Positions 1 through 8,456 of a stretch of DNA of 64,000 nucleotides are shown one piece after another. The notes beneath the pieces were generated by a model. The model searched no databases, was not told where the DNA came from, and worked only from the letters and a program-made list of their open reading frames with translations. This stretch comes from Gammaproteobacteria bacterium Ga0074134 (GTDB lineage: Bacteria; Pseudomonadota; Gammaproteobacteria; Ga0077554; Ga007554). The stretch is taken from positions 29,317 to 93,316 of the forward strand of contig LNEJ01000025.1 of the NCBI GenBank assembly GCA_001464965.1, given 5' to 3'. The first letter of the stretch is position 1. Every line of letters starts with the position of its first letter. The position numbers were made by a program, and so were the translations under genes.

Positions 1-148
1 ACTCGCGAATATCGAGACAAATGAATCGGATGGATTATGGTGCTGGGCAAGGCACGAGGAGGCGCCATAGCTCATTCTATGGCAACGACGAGCAACGCCG
101 CTCTGCGGCAAAAGACGCCGTTTCATGTTTCGATATTTACGAGTCATG
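1..148. repeat. Palindromic element, copy 1 (downstream of motC)
   Basis: Imperfect terminal inverted repeats at about 1-29 and 119-144 (both arms read ACTCG..AATATCGA..CA..TGAA) enclose a core that starts GCAAGGCACGAGG and ends GAGCAACGCCGC. The same core occurs in the elements at 28829, 30065 and 60148. The element may continue left of the window, so its left border and any target duplication cannot be judged. It lies directly after the motC stop, where motD would be expected next. Confidence 0.65.
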
Positions 149-151
149 ACA

Positions 152-892
152 CTAGTGTAAATAGCCATGAAGTTTAGTCTCTATATTTCTCGGGTTCTCT
201 CCTTCCGCAATAGATATGATGCCCTCTATAATCATTTCCCTGAATTGCGTTTGGCCATGAATAATAGCCTTCAGCTTGCTTGCCATGGGAAGCATAAAAA
301 GATTTGCAAGCCCTACGCCATATATTGTTGCAACAAACGCTGTTGCAATACCGCTACCCAGCTTGCTTGGATCGGAAAGATTATTCATTACATGAATCAG
401 ACCCATTACAGCTCCAATGATGCCTACCGTGGGACAATACCCGCCCATGCCTTCATAGACTTTTGCGGCCTGGGTATCGCTATGCTCCTTTGATGAAAGC
501 TCTACTTCCAGTATTCCTCTAATCGCATCGGGTTCGCTACCGTCAACAAGCAGTTGCATCCCCTTCTTTGCAAATGGATCAGTTTCCGCCTCAATCAATG
601 GCTCCAAACCCAACAAACCCTCTTTGCGGGCAACGTTGCTCCATCCGACAATTTTTTCAATAATCTCTTTCTGAGCAATTTTTGGAGGAATAAAAATCCA
701 AAGCGCAATCTTGAGAGACCTCATGAATGTGGGCATCGGTGTTTGTACCATGATGGCCCCCACCGTACCGCCAAAGACTATGATGAATGCGGTCAACTGC
801 AGCAGGGATCCAATATGCCCACCTTCCAGGGCATTCCCCCCCAGAATGGATCCAAAGGCCAGCACAATGCCCACAATAGTCAGAATATCCAC
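152..892 (-). CDS. motC: Flagellar motor stator protein MotC (MotA/PomA family)
   Basis: This 246-residue inner-membrane protein is a flagellar stator A subunit, which with a MotB/MotD partner conducts ions to drive rotation. It has MotA/PomA topology: two N-terminal hydrophobic segments, a cytoplasmic loop with acidic and basic residues (about 60-145), then two helices containing GxxGAVMGLIHVM and the proline-rich turn YCPTVGIIGAVMG. Length and sequence fit the MotC class that follows cheB in polar-flagellum clusters. The start is a GTG, 3 bases after the cheB stop, so translation is probably coupled. The partner motD should lie beyond the left edge; a palindromic element directly follows the stop. 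H+ or Na+ use cannot be read from this subunit alone. Confidence 0.9.
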   Translation of the reverse strand: MDILTIVGIVLAFGSILGGNALEGGHIGSLLQLTAFIIVFGGTVGAIMVQTPMPTFMRSLKIALWIFIPPKIAQKEIIEKIVGWSNVARKEGLLGLEPLIEAETDPFAKKGMQLLVDGSEPDAIRGILEVELSSKEHSDTQAAKVYEGMGGYCPTVGIIGAVMGLIHVMNNLSDPSKLGSGIATAFVATIYGVGLANLFMLPMASKLKAIIHGQTQFREMIIEGIISIAEGENPRNIETKLHGYLH

Positions 893-895
893 ACA

Positions 896-1993
896 CTAAT
901 TCCTATGCGCAAGATTGTTGCCAATCTCCTGAAGCGACACAACCCGATCCGCCAGGCCTGCTTCCACAACGGCCATAGGCATACCATAGACCACGCAACT
1001 TTGCTCATCCTGAGCCCACACAATGGATCCTCCCTGTTTCAACAAACGCGCGCCCTCACGGCCATCCGCGCCCATGCCAGTCATAACCACAGCCAATACC
1101 TGTCCGGGAAAAATCCTGGCGGCGGATGAAAACGTGACATCGACACTCGGCTTATAAGTCTGTCCCTGCTCACTATCACGAATACGAACACACACCTTCC
1201 CGGAGCGCTGTTCAAGGAGCATTTGCCTCCCTCCTGGAGCCAATAACGCAACCCCAGCTTCCAAAAAATCACCGTCCTCGGCCTCTTTTACCTTGATAGA
1301 ACACAATTTATCCATACGCTGAGCAAATGCAGGGGTAAAACTGGCCGGCATGTGCTGCACAAGCAATAAGGGAAACGGAAAATCGGCAGGCAATTTGGAC
1401 AATACTTGCTGAAGGGCGACCGGCCCTCCGGTTGAAGTTCCTATAGCAACCAATTTGCAATTTCCAGGATATTTTTTTGCAGAAACACTTACAGCCTCTC
1501 TGGACGAAACATTCTCGTCTTTAACACGATTGGGCTTTGGCGTTTCGGACAAAAGAGGCGCTTTCTTTAATGTTCCTTGGCGCAGAGCCATTCCTCTCGC
1601 TCCGACCGCGCGAACACGGGAACATAACAAGCGCTTTGCTTCTTCACGATCCTGGGAGAGATCTTCGAATCTCTTGGGGATAAAATCCACGGCACCTGCA
1701 TCCAGCGCCTCAAAAGTGGCTTGCGCTCCCTCGGTAGTTAGTGATGAAAACATCAATACCGGCGTTGGGTTAGAAGCCATGATACGACGCACAGCAGTAA
1801 TTCCATCCATCACTGGCATTTCAATATCCATGGTAATAACATCAGGATTTAGCTTGAGAGTCATTTCAATCGCTTCTACCCCATTCGAAGCTGTTCCAAT
1901 AACTTCTATATGAGCGTCGCCACCTAAAATCTCTGTCACCCTCCTGCGGAAAAAACCGGAGTCATCGACAACCAACACACGCACCTTCATCAT
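896..1993 (-). CDS. cheB: Chemotaxis response regulator and protein-glutamate methylesterase CheB
   Basis: CheB removes methyl groups from (and deamidates) chemoreceptors in the adaptation arm of chemotaxis. Residues 1-125 form a receiver domain with the acidic pair D10/D11, phospho-acceptor D56 and the switch lysine in FIPKRFE. A linker leads to a C-terminal methylesterase domain from about residue 178. The catalytic triad is visible as Ser187 in GTSTGG, His214 in QHMP and Asp310 in MTGMGADG. Two adjacent ATG codons exist; the second (1990) lies 6 bases from GGGAG and may be the real start. The gene sits between cheA and motC in one transcription unit. Length (364-365 aa) is normal. Confidence 0.95.
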   Translation of the reverse strand: MMKVRVLVVDDSGFFRRRVTEILGGDAHIEVIGTASNGVEAIEMTLKLNPDVITMDIEMPVMDGITAVRRIMASNPTPVLMFSSLTTEGAQATFEALDAGAVDFIPKRFEDLSQDREEAKRLLCSRVRAVGARGMALRQGTLKKAPLLSETPKPNRVKDENVSSREAVSVSAKKYPGNCKLVAIGTSTGGPVALQQVLSKLPADFPFPLLLVQHMPASFTPAFAQRMDKLCSIKVKEAEDGDFLEAGVALLAPGGRQMLLEQRSGKVCVRIRDSEQGQTYKPSVDVTFSSAARIFPGQVLAVVMTGMGADGREGARLLKQGGSIVWAQDEQSCVVYGMPMAVVEAGLADRVVSLQEIGNNLAHRN

Positions 1994-2053
1994 GAACTCC
2001 CGCCAATACTATGCTGGAATATTTCCCCGCAATCGCATAACAAACCAGGCTTA

Positions 2054-4093
2054 TTACCTGTGACCGTAGGCATCCATTAGTCCAGGAAAGTCGAGAATAA
2101 GCGCAATACGACCGTTTCCGGTAATTGTTGCCCCTGACAATCCCCGCGTACCATGAAGCAATGACCCCAAGGGTTTTATTACTACTTCTTCTTGTCCTAT
2201 GAGATTTTCTACAACACACCCAATGCGCTGTGATCCAACGCTGACTACCACAACATATCCTGCTGCACGGTGATTATAAGGATCGGCGTCTTTTACCAAC
2301 CAGTCGTGCAAGTAAAACAATGGGATTGCCTTGTTTCTCACAATCACAACTAATTGACCATCGACTGTATTTGTACGCGCCTCATCAAGGCTGAATATCT
2401 CGCTGACATTAACTAGAGGCATTGCAAATATTTGCTGCCCAAGCATTACCATCAATGTCGGCATAATCGCCAGTGTCAATGGCACCTTGATAATGAAACG
2501 GCTTCCTTTTCCAAGTTCTGATTCAATTTCAACAACACCATTAAGTTGCGCGATACGGGTTTTCACCACATCCATGCCAACGCCACGACCTGACACATCC
2601 GAAATTTGAGTTTTCGTGGAAAATCCCGGGAGAAAAATCAAATTGTAGCAAGCGTTTTCATCAAGGCGGGCTGCCGCCTCGGGATCCAGCAACCTCTTTT
2701 CTACAGCCTTGCGGCGCAACACCTCGGCATCCATGCCCGCCCCATCCTCTTCAATTGACAACAGGATATGATCCCCCTCCTGTTGTGCGGAAAGAATTAC
2801 CGTGCCTGCACGCGGCTTGCCAGCCGCCAGCCGTACCTCAGGGGATTCAATACCGTGATCAACAGCATTGCGCACAAGATGTACCAGAGGATCCGCAAGG
2901 GCTTCTACCAAGTTCTTGTCGAGGTCAGTCTCCTCACCATGAAGCTCCAATATCACTTCTTTATTCAGGCTGCGCGCCAAATCACGGACTACTCTAGGAA
3001 AACGGCCAAACACCTTCTTTATTGGCTGCATGCGTGTTTTCATGACAGCATTCTGCAGATCCGAAGTCACCAGATCGAGATTGCCTATTACTTGAGCCAT
3101 TTCTTCATTAACCATGGATGACTTGAGGGTAGCAAGCCGATTACGCACCAGCACCAGCTCACCTACCAAATTCATAATGTCATCCAGGCGCTTCGTATCG
3201 ACGCGCACCGTCGTATCTGCGGGTGGCTGCGCTGAATCCTTTCCAGCAGCGGATGGCTGGCTGGCTGCTGGTTTTTCTTCGGTCTTGGCCGATTCGAGTT
3301 CTGCTGGACGGTACACATCTACTGGAGGGCTTACAGGCTCGCTCTGTGGTTTATTCTGTATCTTCTCTGGAGCACCATTAAGCTTGTCAAGCAACGCCTC
3401 GAATTCTTCGTCCGTAATCATATCGGATGGAGGCGATGTACCCGATGAAGATGGAGTCTCTGTAGTATTATTTGATAGGGCTCCAGTGTGAGCGCCTTGC
3501 CCATGCAATTGATCCAGAAGAGCCTCGAATTCGTCATCCGTAACATCATCACCACCAGCGGCTACCATTGTTTGTCCTGGTGTATCCGTGGATTGACTGA
3601 CTTCAACGGCATCATCTGTAATGACTTCGATGATTGGTTCCGCAATAGACTCAGGCACCGCTGCAAGTGCGTCTGGCATGTCGATTTCAGCTTCGTTATC
3701 GCTCTGAGGCTGTGCCAGAATATCCAGACTTTTAAGCAATGAAGGATCGGCGGGCGTGGGGTCCTCACCAGATCGAACCTGATCCATCATGACTTTAACA
3801 AGATCAAGAACAGTCAAAATAACATCCATGAGCCGGGCATCAACCAGACGCTTCCCCTGCCGGAGAGTATTAAAAACATCCTCGGCGCGATGACATACGG
3901 CAACCAATGCAGTCAAATTTAAAAATCCGGCCCCGCCTTTAACCGTATGAAATCCTCTAAACACCGCATTTAGAAGGTCACTGTCATTTGGGCGCCGTTC
4001 AAGATCTACAAGCTGTTCGCCCAGCTTCTCAAGAATTTCCCCGGCCTCAACCAGAAAATCCTGGAGAATGTCATCATCCGTATCAATTGCCAT
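2054..4093 (-). CDS. cheA: Chemotaxis histidine kinase CheA, without a classical P2 domain
   Basis: CheA autophosphorylates in receptor arrays and passes phosphate to CheY and CheB. The P1 Hpt domain (about 1-110) carries phospho-acceptor His49 in HTVKGG. The linker (about 170-290) has no recognisable P2 fold. Instead it holds two near-identical acidic amphipathic motifs, DDEFEALLDQLHG and DEEFEALLDKLNG, which resemble the CheY-binding N-terminus of FliM and the CheZ C-terminus. P3 starts around VDTKRLDDIMNLVGELV; P4 has the N box (VRNAVDHG) and G boxes (DGAGMD, GRGVGMD); a CheW-like P5 domain ends the protein. At 679 aa it is normal for polar-flagellum clusters. It lies between cheZ and cheB. 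Confidence 0.95.
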   Translation of the reverse strand: MAIDTDDDILQDFLVEAGEILEKLGEQLVDLERRPNDSDLLNAVFRGFHTVKGGAGFLNLTALVAVCHRAEDVFNTLRQGKRLVDARLMDVILTVLDLVKVMMDQVRSGEDPTPADPSLLKSLDILAQPQSDNEAEIDMPDALAAVPESIAEPIIEVITDDAVEVSQSTDTPGQTMVAAGGDDVTDDEFEALLDQLHGQGAHTGALSNNTTETPSSSGTSPPSDMITDEEFEALLDKLNGAPEKIQNKPQSEPVSPPVDVYRPAELESAKTEEKPAASQPSAAGKDSAQPPADTTVRVDTKRLDDIMNLVGELVLVRNRLATLKSSMVNEEMAQVIGNLDLVTSDLQNAVMKTRMQPIKKVFGRFPRVVRDLARSLNKEVILELHGEETDLDKNLVEALADPLVHLVRNAVDHGIESPEVRLAAGKPRAGTVILSAQQEGDHILLSIEEDGAGMDAEVLRRKAVEKRLLDPEAAARLDENACYNLIFLPGFSTKTQISDVSGRGVGMDVVKTRIAQLNGVVEIESELGKGSRFIIKVPLTLAIMPTLMVMLGQQIFAMPLVNVSEIFSLDEARTNTVDGQLVVIVRNKAIPLFYLHDWLVKDADPYNHRAAGYVVVVSVGSQRIGCVVENLIGQEEVVIKPLGSLLHGTRGLSGATITGNGRIALILDFPGLMDAYGHR

Positions 4094-4104
4094 CTTTTGA
4101 CGCC

Positions 4105-4851
4105 TCAGAATCCAAGACTGGAGAGTAAATCATCCACGTCATCCTGACCGGATACTCTGTCCTTATGGCTTTCACAGCCAGGGATGCGTGGTCCGTCGCC
4201 TTCAATAGAAACTTTATTTACACCCGTTTTCTCCACCGGAATCATTCTTTGGCCTGAAATACGAACAAGTTCTACAAGACCGCTCTCTACTTCCTGTACC
4301 ATATTAATAACCCGGCGGATGATTTGACCTGTTATGTCCTGAAAATCCTGGGCCATCATAACGTCTGACAAATGCTCATGAATATGCTCGGCGTTGCGCG
4401 CCGTCCAAACCATAAATTCTCCAATTTCTCCGCTCAATTCTCTGAACTCATTCACTGGCATTTGTCGTTGTCTGAAACGATCCCACTTTTTCTCTAGGTT
4501 TGATGATTTTTCCTTTAATTGCTCAGAGATTGGAAAGGCTTTTTCAACTGCGTTAAGCGTTCTGTTCGCGGACTGTTCAGTCATCGTTATGACGTAGTTA
4601 AGTCTTTCCTTGGCATCAGGTATATCACTTTCAGCCAACGACAAAATGCGCGAATCCAGCTGGAAGCTGTTTAATGTCTCATGAAGCTGCCTAGTCAGCT
4701 TTCCGACCTCCTGAAAGAGTGATGATTCACGTAACTTTATGATTTCATCGATAATGCGATCTGCTTCCTTTTCATTTCCTTCCTCGATGGATTTGGCAAG
4801 AGACCGGGCCATAGATAGGCACTTATCAACATTATTGTTCATTTCGCTCAT
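4105..4851 (-). CDS. cheZ: CheY-P phosphatase CheZ
   Basis: CheZ dephosphorylates CheY-P and so resets the flagellar switch. This 248-residue protein is mostly helical and has the phosphatase motif DFQDITGQ, in which the Asp before ITGQ and the final Gln match the catalytic pair D143/Q147 of the E. coli enzyme. The extreme C-terminus DDVDDLLSSLGF is the classical CheY-binding tail. The ATG at 4851 follows AAGGA by 8 bases; a GTG one codon upstream is possible. It lies between cheY and cheA, 11 bases before cheA. Confidence 0.95.
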   Translation of the reverse strand: MSEMNNNVDKCLSMARSLAKSIEEGNEKEADRIIDEIIKLRESSLFQEVGKLTRQLHETLNSFQLDSRILSLAESDIPDAKERLNYVITMTEQSANRTLNAVEKAFPISEQLKEKSSNLEKKWDRFRQRQMPVNEFRELSGEIGEFMVWTARNAEHIHEHLSDVMMAQDFQDITGQIIRRVINMVQEVESGLVELVRISGQRMIPVEKTGVNKVSIEGDGPRIPGCESHKDRVSGQDDVDDLLSSLGF

Positions 4852-4893
4852 CACTAATCCTTGCTGGTATTATCATGAAATCAATCGATCAAA

Positions 4894-5286
4894 TCATTTG
4901 ACCGATTCAATTCTCTCAAATATTTTGTCTATTTTTTCTTTCAGGGTTGCTGCCGTGAATGGCTTTACAACATAACCATTAACTCCAGCCTGTGCCGCCT
5001 CGACTATTTGTTCACGCTTTGCCTCGGCAGTAACCATCAGAACGGGAAGTGTTGCCAGCTTTGGATCAGCGCGCACCGCCTTGAGAAGGTCTATACCCTG
5101 CATTCCAGGCATGTTCCAGTCTGTTATCAGGAAATCAAATCCCCCTGCCTGCAACATAGGAAGTGCAGTTTTACCATCATCGGCTTCACTGGTATTATTA
5201 AAGCCGAGATCACGCATCAAATTTTTAATGATTCGCCTCATTGTAGAAAAATCATCAACAATGAGAATCTTCATGTTCTTGTCCAA
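4894..5286 (-). CDS. cheY: Chemotaxis response regulator CheY
   Basis: Single receiver domain of 130 residues that, when phosphorylated, binds FliM and changes flagellar rotation. The acidic pair D11/D12, phospho-acceptor D56 (ITDWNMPG), the conserved Thr in VTAEA and the Lys in VKPF are all present. The chosen start is a TTG because GGAGG lies 6-7 bases upstream of it. An in-frame ATG four codons later would be about 19 bases from this ribosome-binding site. The gene lies between fliA and cheZ, as in Pseudomonas and Vibrio. Confidence 0.95.
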   Translation of the reverse strand: MDKNMKILIVDDFSTMRRIIKNLMRDLGFNNTSEADDGKTALPMLQAGGFDFLITDWNMPGMQGIDLLKAVRADPKLATLPVLMVTAEAKREQIVEAAQAGVNGYVVKPFTAATLKEKIDKIFERIESVK

Positions 5287-5360
5287 AAGATACCTCCAGT
5301 CCTAACGCAAGGAGAGATAAATGATTTCACCAACCATTGATCTTCCTTTTTGACGAGTTC

Positions 5361-6092
5361 CTAACCTTCCGATCTCCATTGGCTGAGACGAGCCTGTAAA
5401 CGTATCAGAGCCTGACTATGAATCTGGCTCACTCTCGACTCGCTGACACCAAGAACGGCCCCAATCTCACGCAAATTGAGTTCTTCGTCATAATAGAGAG
5501 CCATAACCAGGCGTTCCCTTTCTGGCAATCCAGCAACCGCTTCCGATAGGCTCTTTTTGAAATCATCCCTTTGCAACCCTTCGAGTATTCCAGGGTTTCT
5601 ATCGGCAAACTGCAAAGCCACTGCCTCATCATCTACCCCCATATCCTCGAAACTCATTACCAAATAACCGCTCGCATCCTGAAGCATCTGGTGATATTCA
5701 TCGAGAGATATCTCCAATATCTCCGCCACCTCACTGTCGCGGGCGTCACGGCCTTTGATGTTTTCTATTGTGCGCACGGCTTCCGCCACTTTTCTTGCCT
5801 TGCGATGCACAGAGCGTGGCGCCCAGTCATTTTTTCGTATTTCATCCAGCATCGCACCACGAATGCGTATGCCGGCATATGTCTCAAAACTTGCTCCCTG
5901 CGTCGCATCATAGTTACGCGATGCCTCCAAAAGCCCGATCATACCCGCCTGTATCAGGTCATCGGCCTGTACACTGGGTGGCAGACGGCTCATCAGATGA
6001 TAGGCGATCCGTTTTACCAAGGGCGCGTATTGTGCTACGGTGTCGTCTCTGTCATCGGTGTGAATACGGGTATACATAGCGACTCCATTCAT
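5361..6092 (-). CDS. fliA: Flagellar sigma factor FliA (sigma-28)
   Basis: Alternative sigma factor for late flagellar and chemotaxis genes. The 243-residue protein has region 2 (APLVKRIAYHL; DDLIQAGMIGLLEA; FETYAGIRIRGAMLDEIR), region 3 and a C-terminal region 4 helix-turn-helix (NLREIGAVLGVSESRVSQIHSQAL). The start ATG overlaps the flhG stop in the sequence ATGA, which indicates translational coupling. An anti-sigma factor FlgM gene is not in the window. Confidence 0.96.
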   Translation of the reverse strand: MNGVAMYTRIHTDDRDDTVAQYAPLVKRIAYHLMSRLPPSVQADDLIQAGMIGLLEASRNYDATQGASFETYAGIRIRGAMLDEIRKNDWAPRSVHRKARKVAEAVRTIENIKGRDARDSEVAEILEISLDEYHQMLQDASGYLVMSFEDMGVDDEAVALQFADRNPGILEGLQRDDFKKSLSEAVAGLPERERLVMALYYDEELNLREIGAVLGVSESRVSQIHSQALIRLQARLSQWRSEG

Positions 6093-6988
6093 GACGACAT
6101 CATCCTATAATTTTGGTTGGTCTGAATCAGCCGCTCGACGAAAAACTCGAGATGCCCTCCCGCTGTCACCGTCACAGGCCAATTATCGGCCTTTAGTGCC
6201 AGTTTCTTGAATGCCATTGCAGACTTGCTGCGCGGATATGCATCAACGACTGGGCGCTGCTTTTGTACTGCTTTTCGCAAATAGTCGTCATAGGGAACTA
6301 TTCCCATAAAATCTACTGTAGCATCGAGATAACGATCCACAACTTTGACTATTTTGTTGTACACTTCACGCCCCTCTTGAAGACTGTGAACCATGTTGGC
6401 GAGAATACGGAAACGATGCATGCCATAATCGCGATTAAGAAGCTTTATCAAGGCATAGGCATCAGTCAGTGATGCCGGCTCATCACACACCACCACGATA
6501 ACTTCCTGCGCTGCCCGGCTGAAACTGATCACGCTTTCCGAGATACCGGCAGCGGTGTCGATCAATAACACATCCAGTGTTTGGCTCAGCTCACTGAAAG
6601 CGCGGATGATACCGGCGTGCTGCGCGGCACTGAGCTCCGCCATGCTTTTCAAGCCGGAAGATGCGGGCACAATAGATAAGCCGCCCGATGCTGGAAGAAT
6701 GACTTCTTCCAGGGTACGTTCACCATTGATGACATGAGAAAGATTGTAAACAGGGTGCAGTCCCAACAATACGTCAACATTTGCAAGCCCCATATCAGCA
6801 TCCATCAGTAACACTGACTTTCCTTCATTAGCCATTGCAAGGCCAAGATTCACGGACACATTGGTTTTACCGACACCGCCCTTACCACTGGTAACCGCGA
6901 TAACACGCACGGGCCTGTGATGGGCCATGCGGCGCAACCCCTCGGCCTGATCCCCGATCAAATCACGATTCACTTCAGACATGAGCAT
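6089..6988 (-). CDS. flhG: Flagellar number regulator FlhG/FleN (MinD/ParA-type ATPase)
   Basis: FlhG is a membrane-associated ATPase that limits flagellar number, acting on FlhF and on the flagellar master regulator in polarly flagellated bacteria. The protein begins with the FlhF-contacting helix (GDQAEGLRRM), followed by the deviant Walker A motif GKGGVGKT, switch regions (DADMGLANVD; DTAAGI) and a C-terminal amphipathic segment that could bind membrane. ATGs at 6988 and 6982 are both possible; each overlaps the flhF 3' end. The stop overlaps the fliA start. Confidence 0.95.
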   Translation of the reverse strand: MLMSEVNRDLIGDQAEGLRRMAHHRPVRVIAVTSGKGGVGKTNVSVNLGLAMANEGKSVLLMDADMGLANVDVLLGLHPVYNLSHVINGERTLEEVILPASGGLSIVPASSGLKSMAELSAAQHAGIIRAFSELSQTLDVLLIDTAAGISESVISFSRAAQEVIVVVCDEPASLTDAYALIKLLNRDYGMHRFRILANMVHSLQEGREVYNKIVKVVDRYLDATVDFMGIVPYDDYLRKAVQKQRPVVDAYPRSKSAMAFKKLALKADNWPVTVTAGGHLEFFVERLIQTNQNYRMMSS

Positions 6989-8363
6989 GTGCTGCCACCT
7001 TCTCTACCGGTACTGATAAAGCCTCATCCTCCAGCGAGGAAGCAGCCTGTTGCATGATGGCCACGCTGCGGCTCACCAAGGTATGCGCACGAGCATTATG
7101 TAAATCTTCCGGAACACGCTGACCATCGCTGATGTAGGCAACGGGCAGATCGTGCTGAATGGTGACACTCAACGCGCTGCCAAGGCTGGTGGCTTCATCC
7201 AGCTTTGTGAGGATGCAGCCATCCAGTGTCATCCCCTGAAATGCACGAATGGTTTCATCCAGCCCCGACAGTCGTGTGGTGGTGGACAATACCAGGTAGG
7301 TTTTAATGCGCGGCATGCGGCCATCACTGCCATTGAGAACCGCGAATTGCGCGGACAGCCGCACATCACGCTGACCCATCCCGGCGGTATCGATCAATAT
7401 AAGCCGCCGGTCACTCAGCTCCGCCAGTATCTGTTGCAGTTCGGCTTTGTCAGCGGCAACCCGCACGGGAACATTCAATATCCTCCCGTATGACTTCAGG
7501 TGCTCATGTGCGCCGATACGGTAGTTATCGGTTGTCACCAGAGCAACATGGCGCGAACCATGCCGCAAGGCATAATGCGCTGCCAGTTTGGCCACTGTAG
7601 TGGTCTTTCCGACGCCGGTCGGGCCTACCAATGCAACGATGCCGCCCTGTGTAAGAATGTCATCATCTGTTACCTGTATCTGATGAGCCAGCACCCCCAG
7701 TGCCCGCCGCCATAACAACTCGATCTGCGGCGCCTGTGTGATTTCCAGGGGAATCTCATCCACCACTTGGCGACACAGTGTCGAGCTCATCCCCATCCTC
7801 ATCAGGCGCTGGAACAATTCAGCCTGCTGAGGATGACGCCGAGCAAGATCGCCCCATGCCAAACCGGATAATTGATTTTCCAGCAAGCCGCGCAAGTTCC
7901 TGAGTTCAGCCCACATCTCATCCAGAGCAGGCCTTGGCGTGCTAGATGAAACAACACCATCCTTGCGATCCTTTTTGTGAGCGTCGTTAAGAACCTGTTC
8001 CGGCACGAAATCCAGGCTTATCACGTCATCCTCATCATCCTGCTCCGAGGGCAATGCGGCAGCGGTTTTATAAAGTGACTTTTGTGTTTGTGCTGGTTGC
8101 GTTTCAGAAGATTGTTTGCCTAGTATGCCGCTATGCGGCTCCAGCGGAGGGTGATACTGATTAGGAACCCGGGACACATTTGGCCCTGTAGATAACAGTT
8201 CTGCATTGCTCACCATAGATTCGTCGTAGTCGATAGCAGAGACTATTTCAACACCGCCTTCAACACGCCGGTTGGAAAGTATCACCGCATCCGGTCCAAG
8301 CTCATCACGTACTTTACGTATCGCCTGGCGTATGTCGGGGGCGAAAAAGCGTTTCATTTTCAT
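6975..8363 (-). CDS. flhF: Flagellar placement GTPase FlhF (SRP family)
   Basis: FlhF marks the pole for flagellar assembly. The 462-residue protein has an N-terminal B domain (KMKRFFAPDIRQAIRKV), a long low-conservation linker and an SRP-type NG domain. The latter shows GPTGVGKT (247-254), the DTAG motif (DTAGMGQRD) and TKLDEA for guanine recognition. The start ATG has AAGG about 8 bases upstream. It lies between flhA (93 bases away) and flhG (overlapping). The pair FlhF/FlhG indicates a polar flagellum. Confidence 0.95.
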   Translation of the reverse strand: MKMKRFFAPDIRQAIRKVRDELGPDAVILSNRRVEGGVEIVSAIDYDESMVSNAELLSTGPNVSRVPNQYHPPLEPHSGILGKQSSETQPAQTQKSLYKTAAALPSEQDDEDDVISLDFVPEQVLNDAHKKDRKDGVVSSSTPRPALDEMWAELRNLRGLLENQLSGLAWGDLARRHPQQAELFQRLMRMGMSSTLCRQVVDEIPLEITQAPQIELLWRRALGVLAHQIQVTDDDILTQGGIVALVGPTGVGKTTTVAKLAAHYALRHGSRHVALVTTDNYRIGAHEHLKSYGRILNVPVRVAADKAELQQILAELSDRRLILIDTAGMGQRDVRLSAQFAVLNGSDGRMPRIKTYLVLSTTTRLSGLDETIRAFQGMTLDGCILTKLDEATSLGSALSVTIQHDLPVAYISDGQRVPEDLHNARAHTLVSRSVAIMQQAASSLEDEALSVPVEKVAAHAHV

Positions 8364-8456
8364 TCCACATGCCTTTTATTATAAGATCGGCAGCTACGCA
8401 TTCTTTCGCAATAACCAGCCGTATAGCCCTAGGGCGAAAATCAATTCGGCCCTGCA

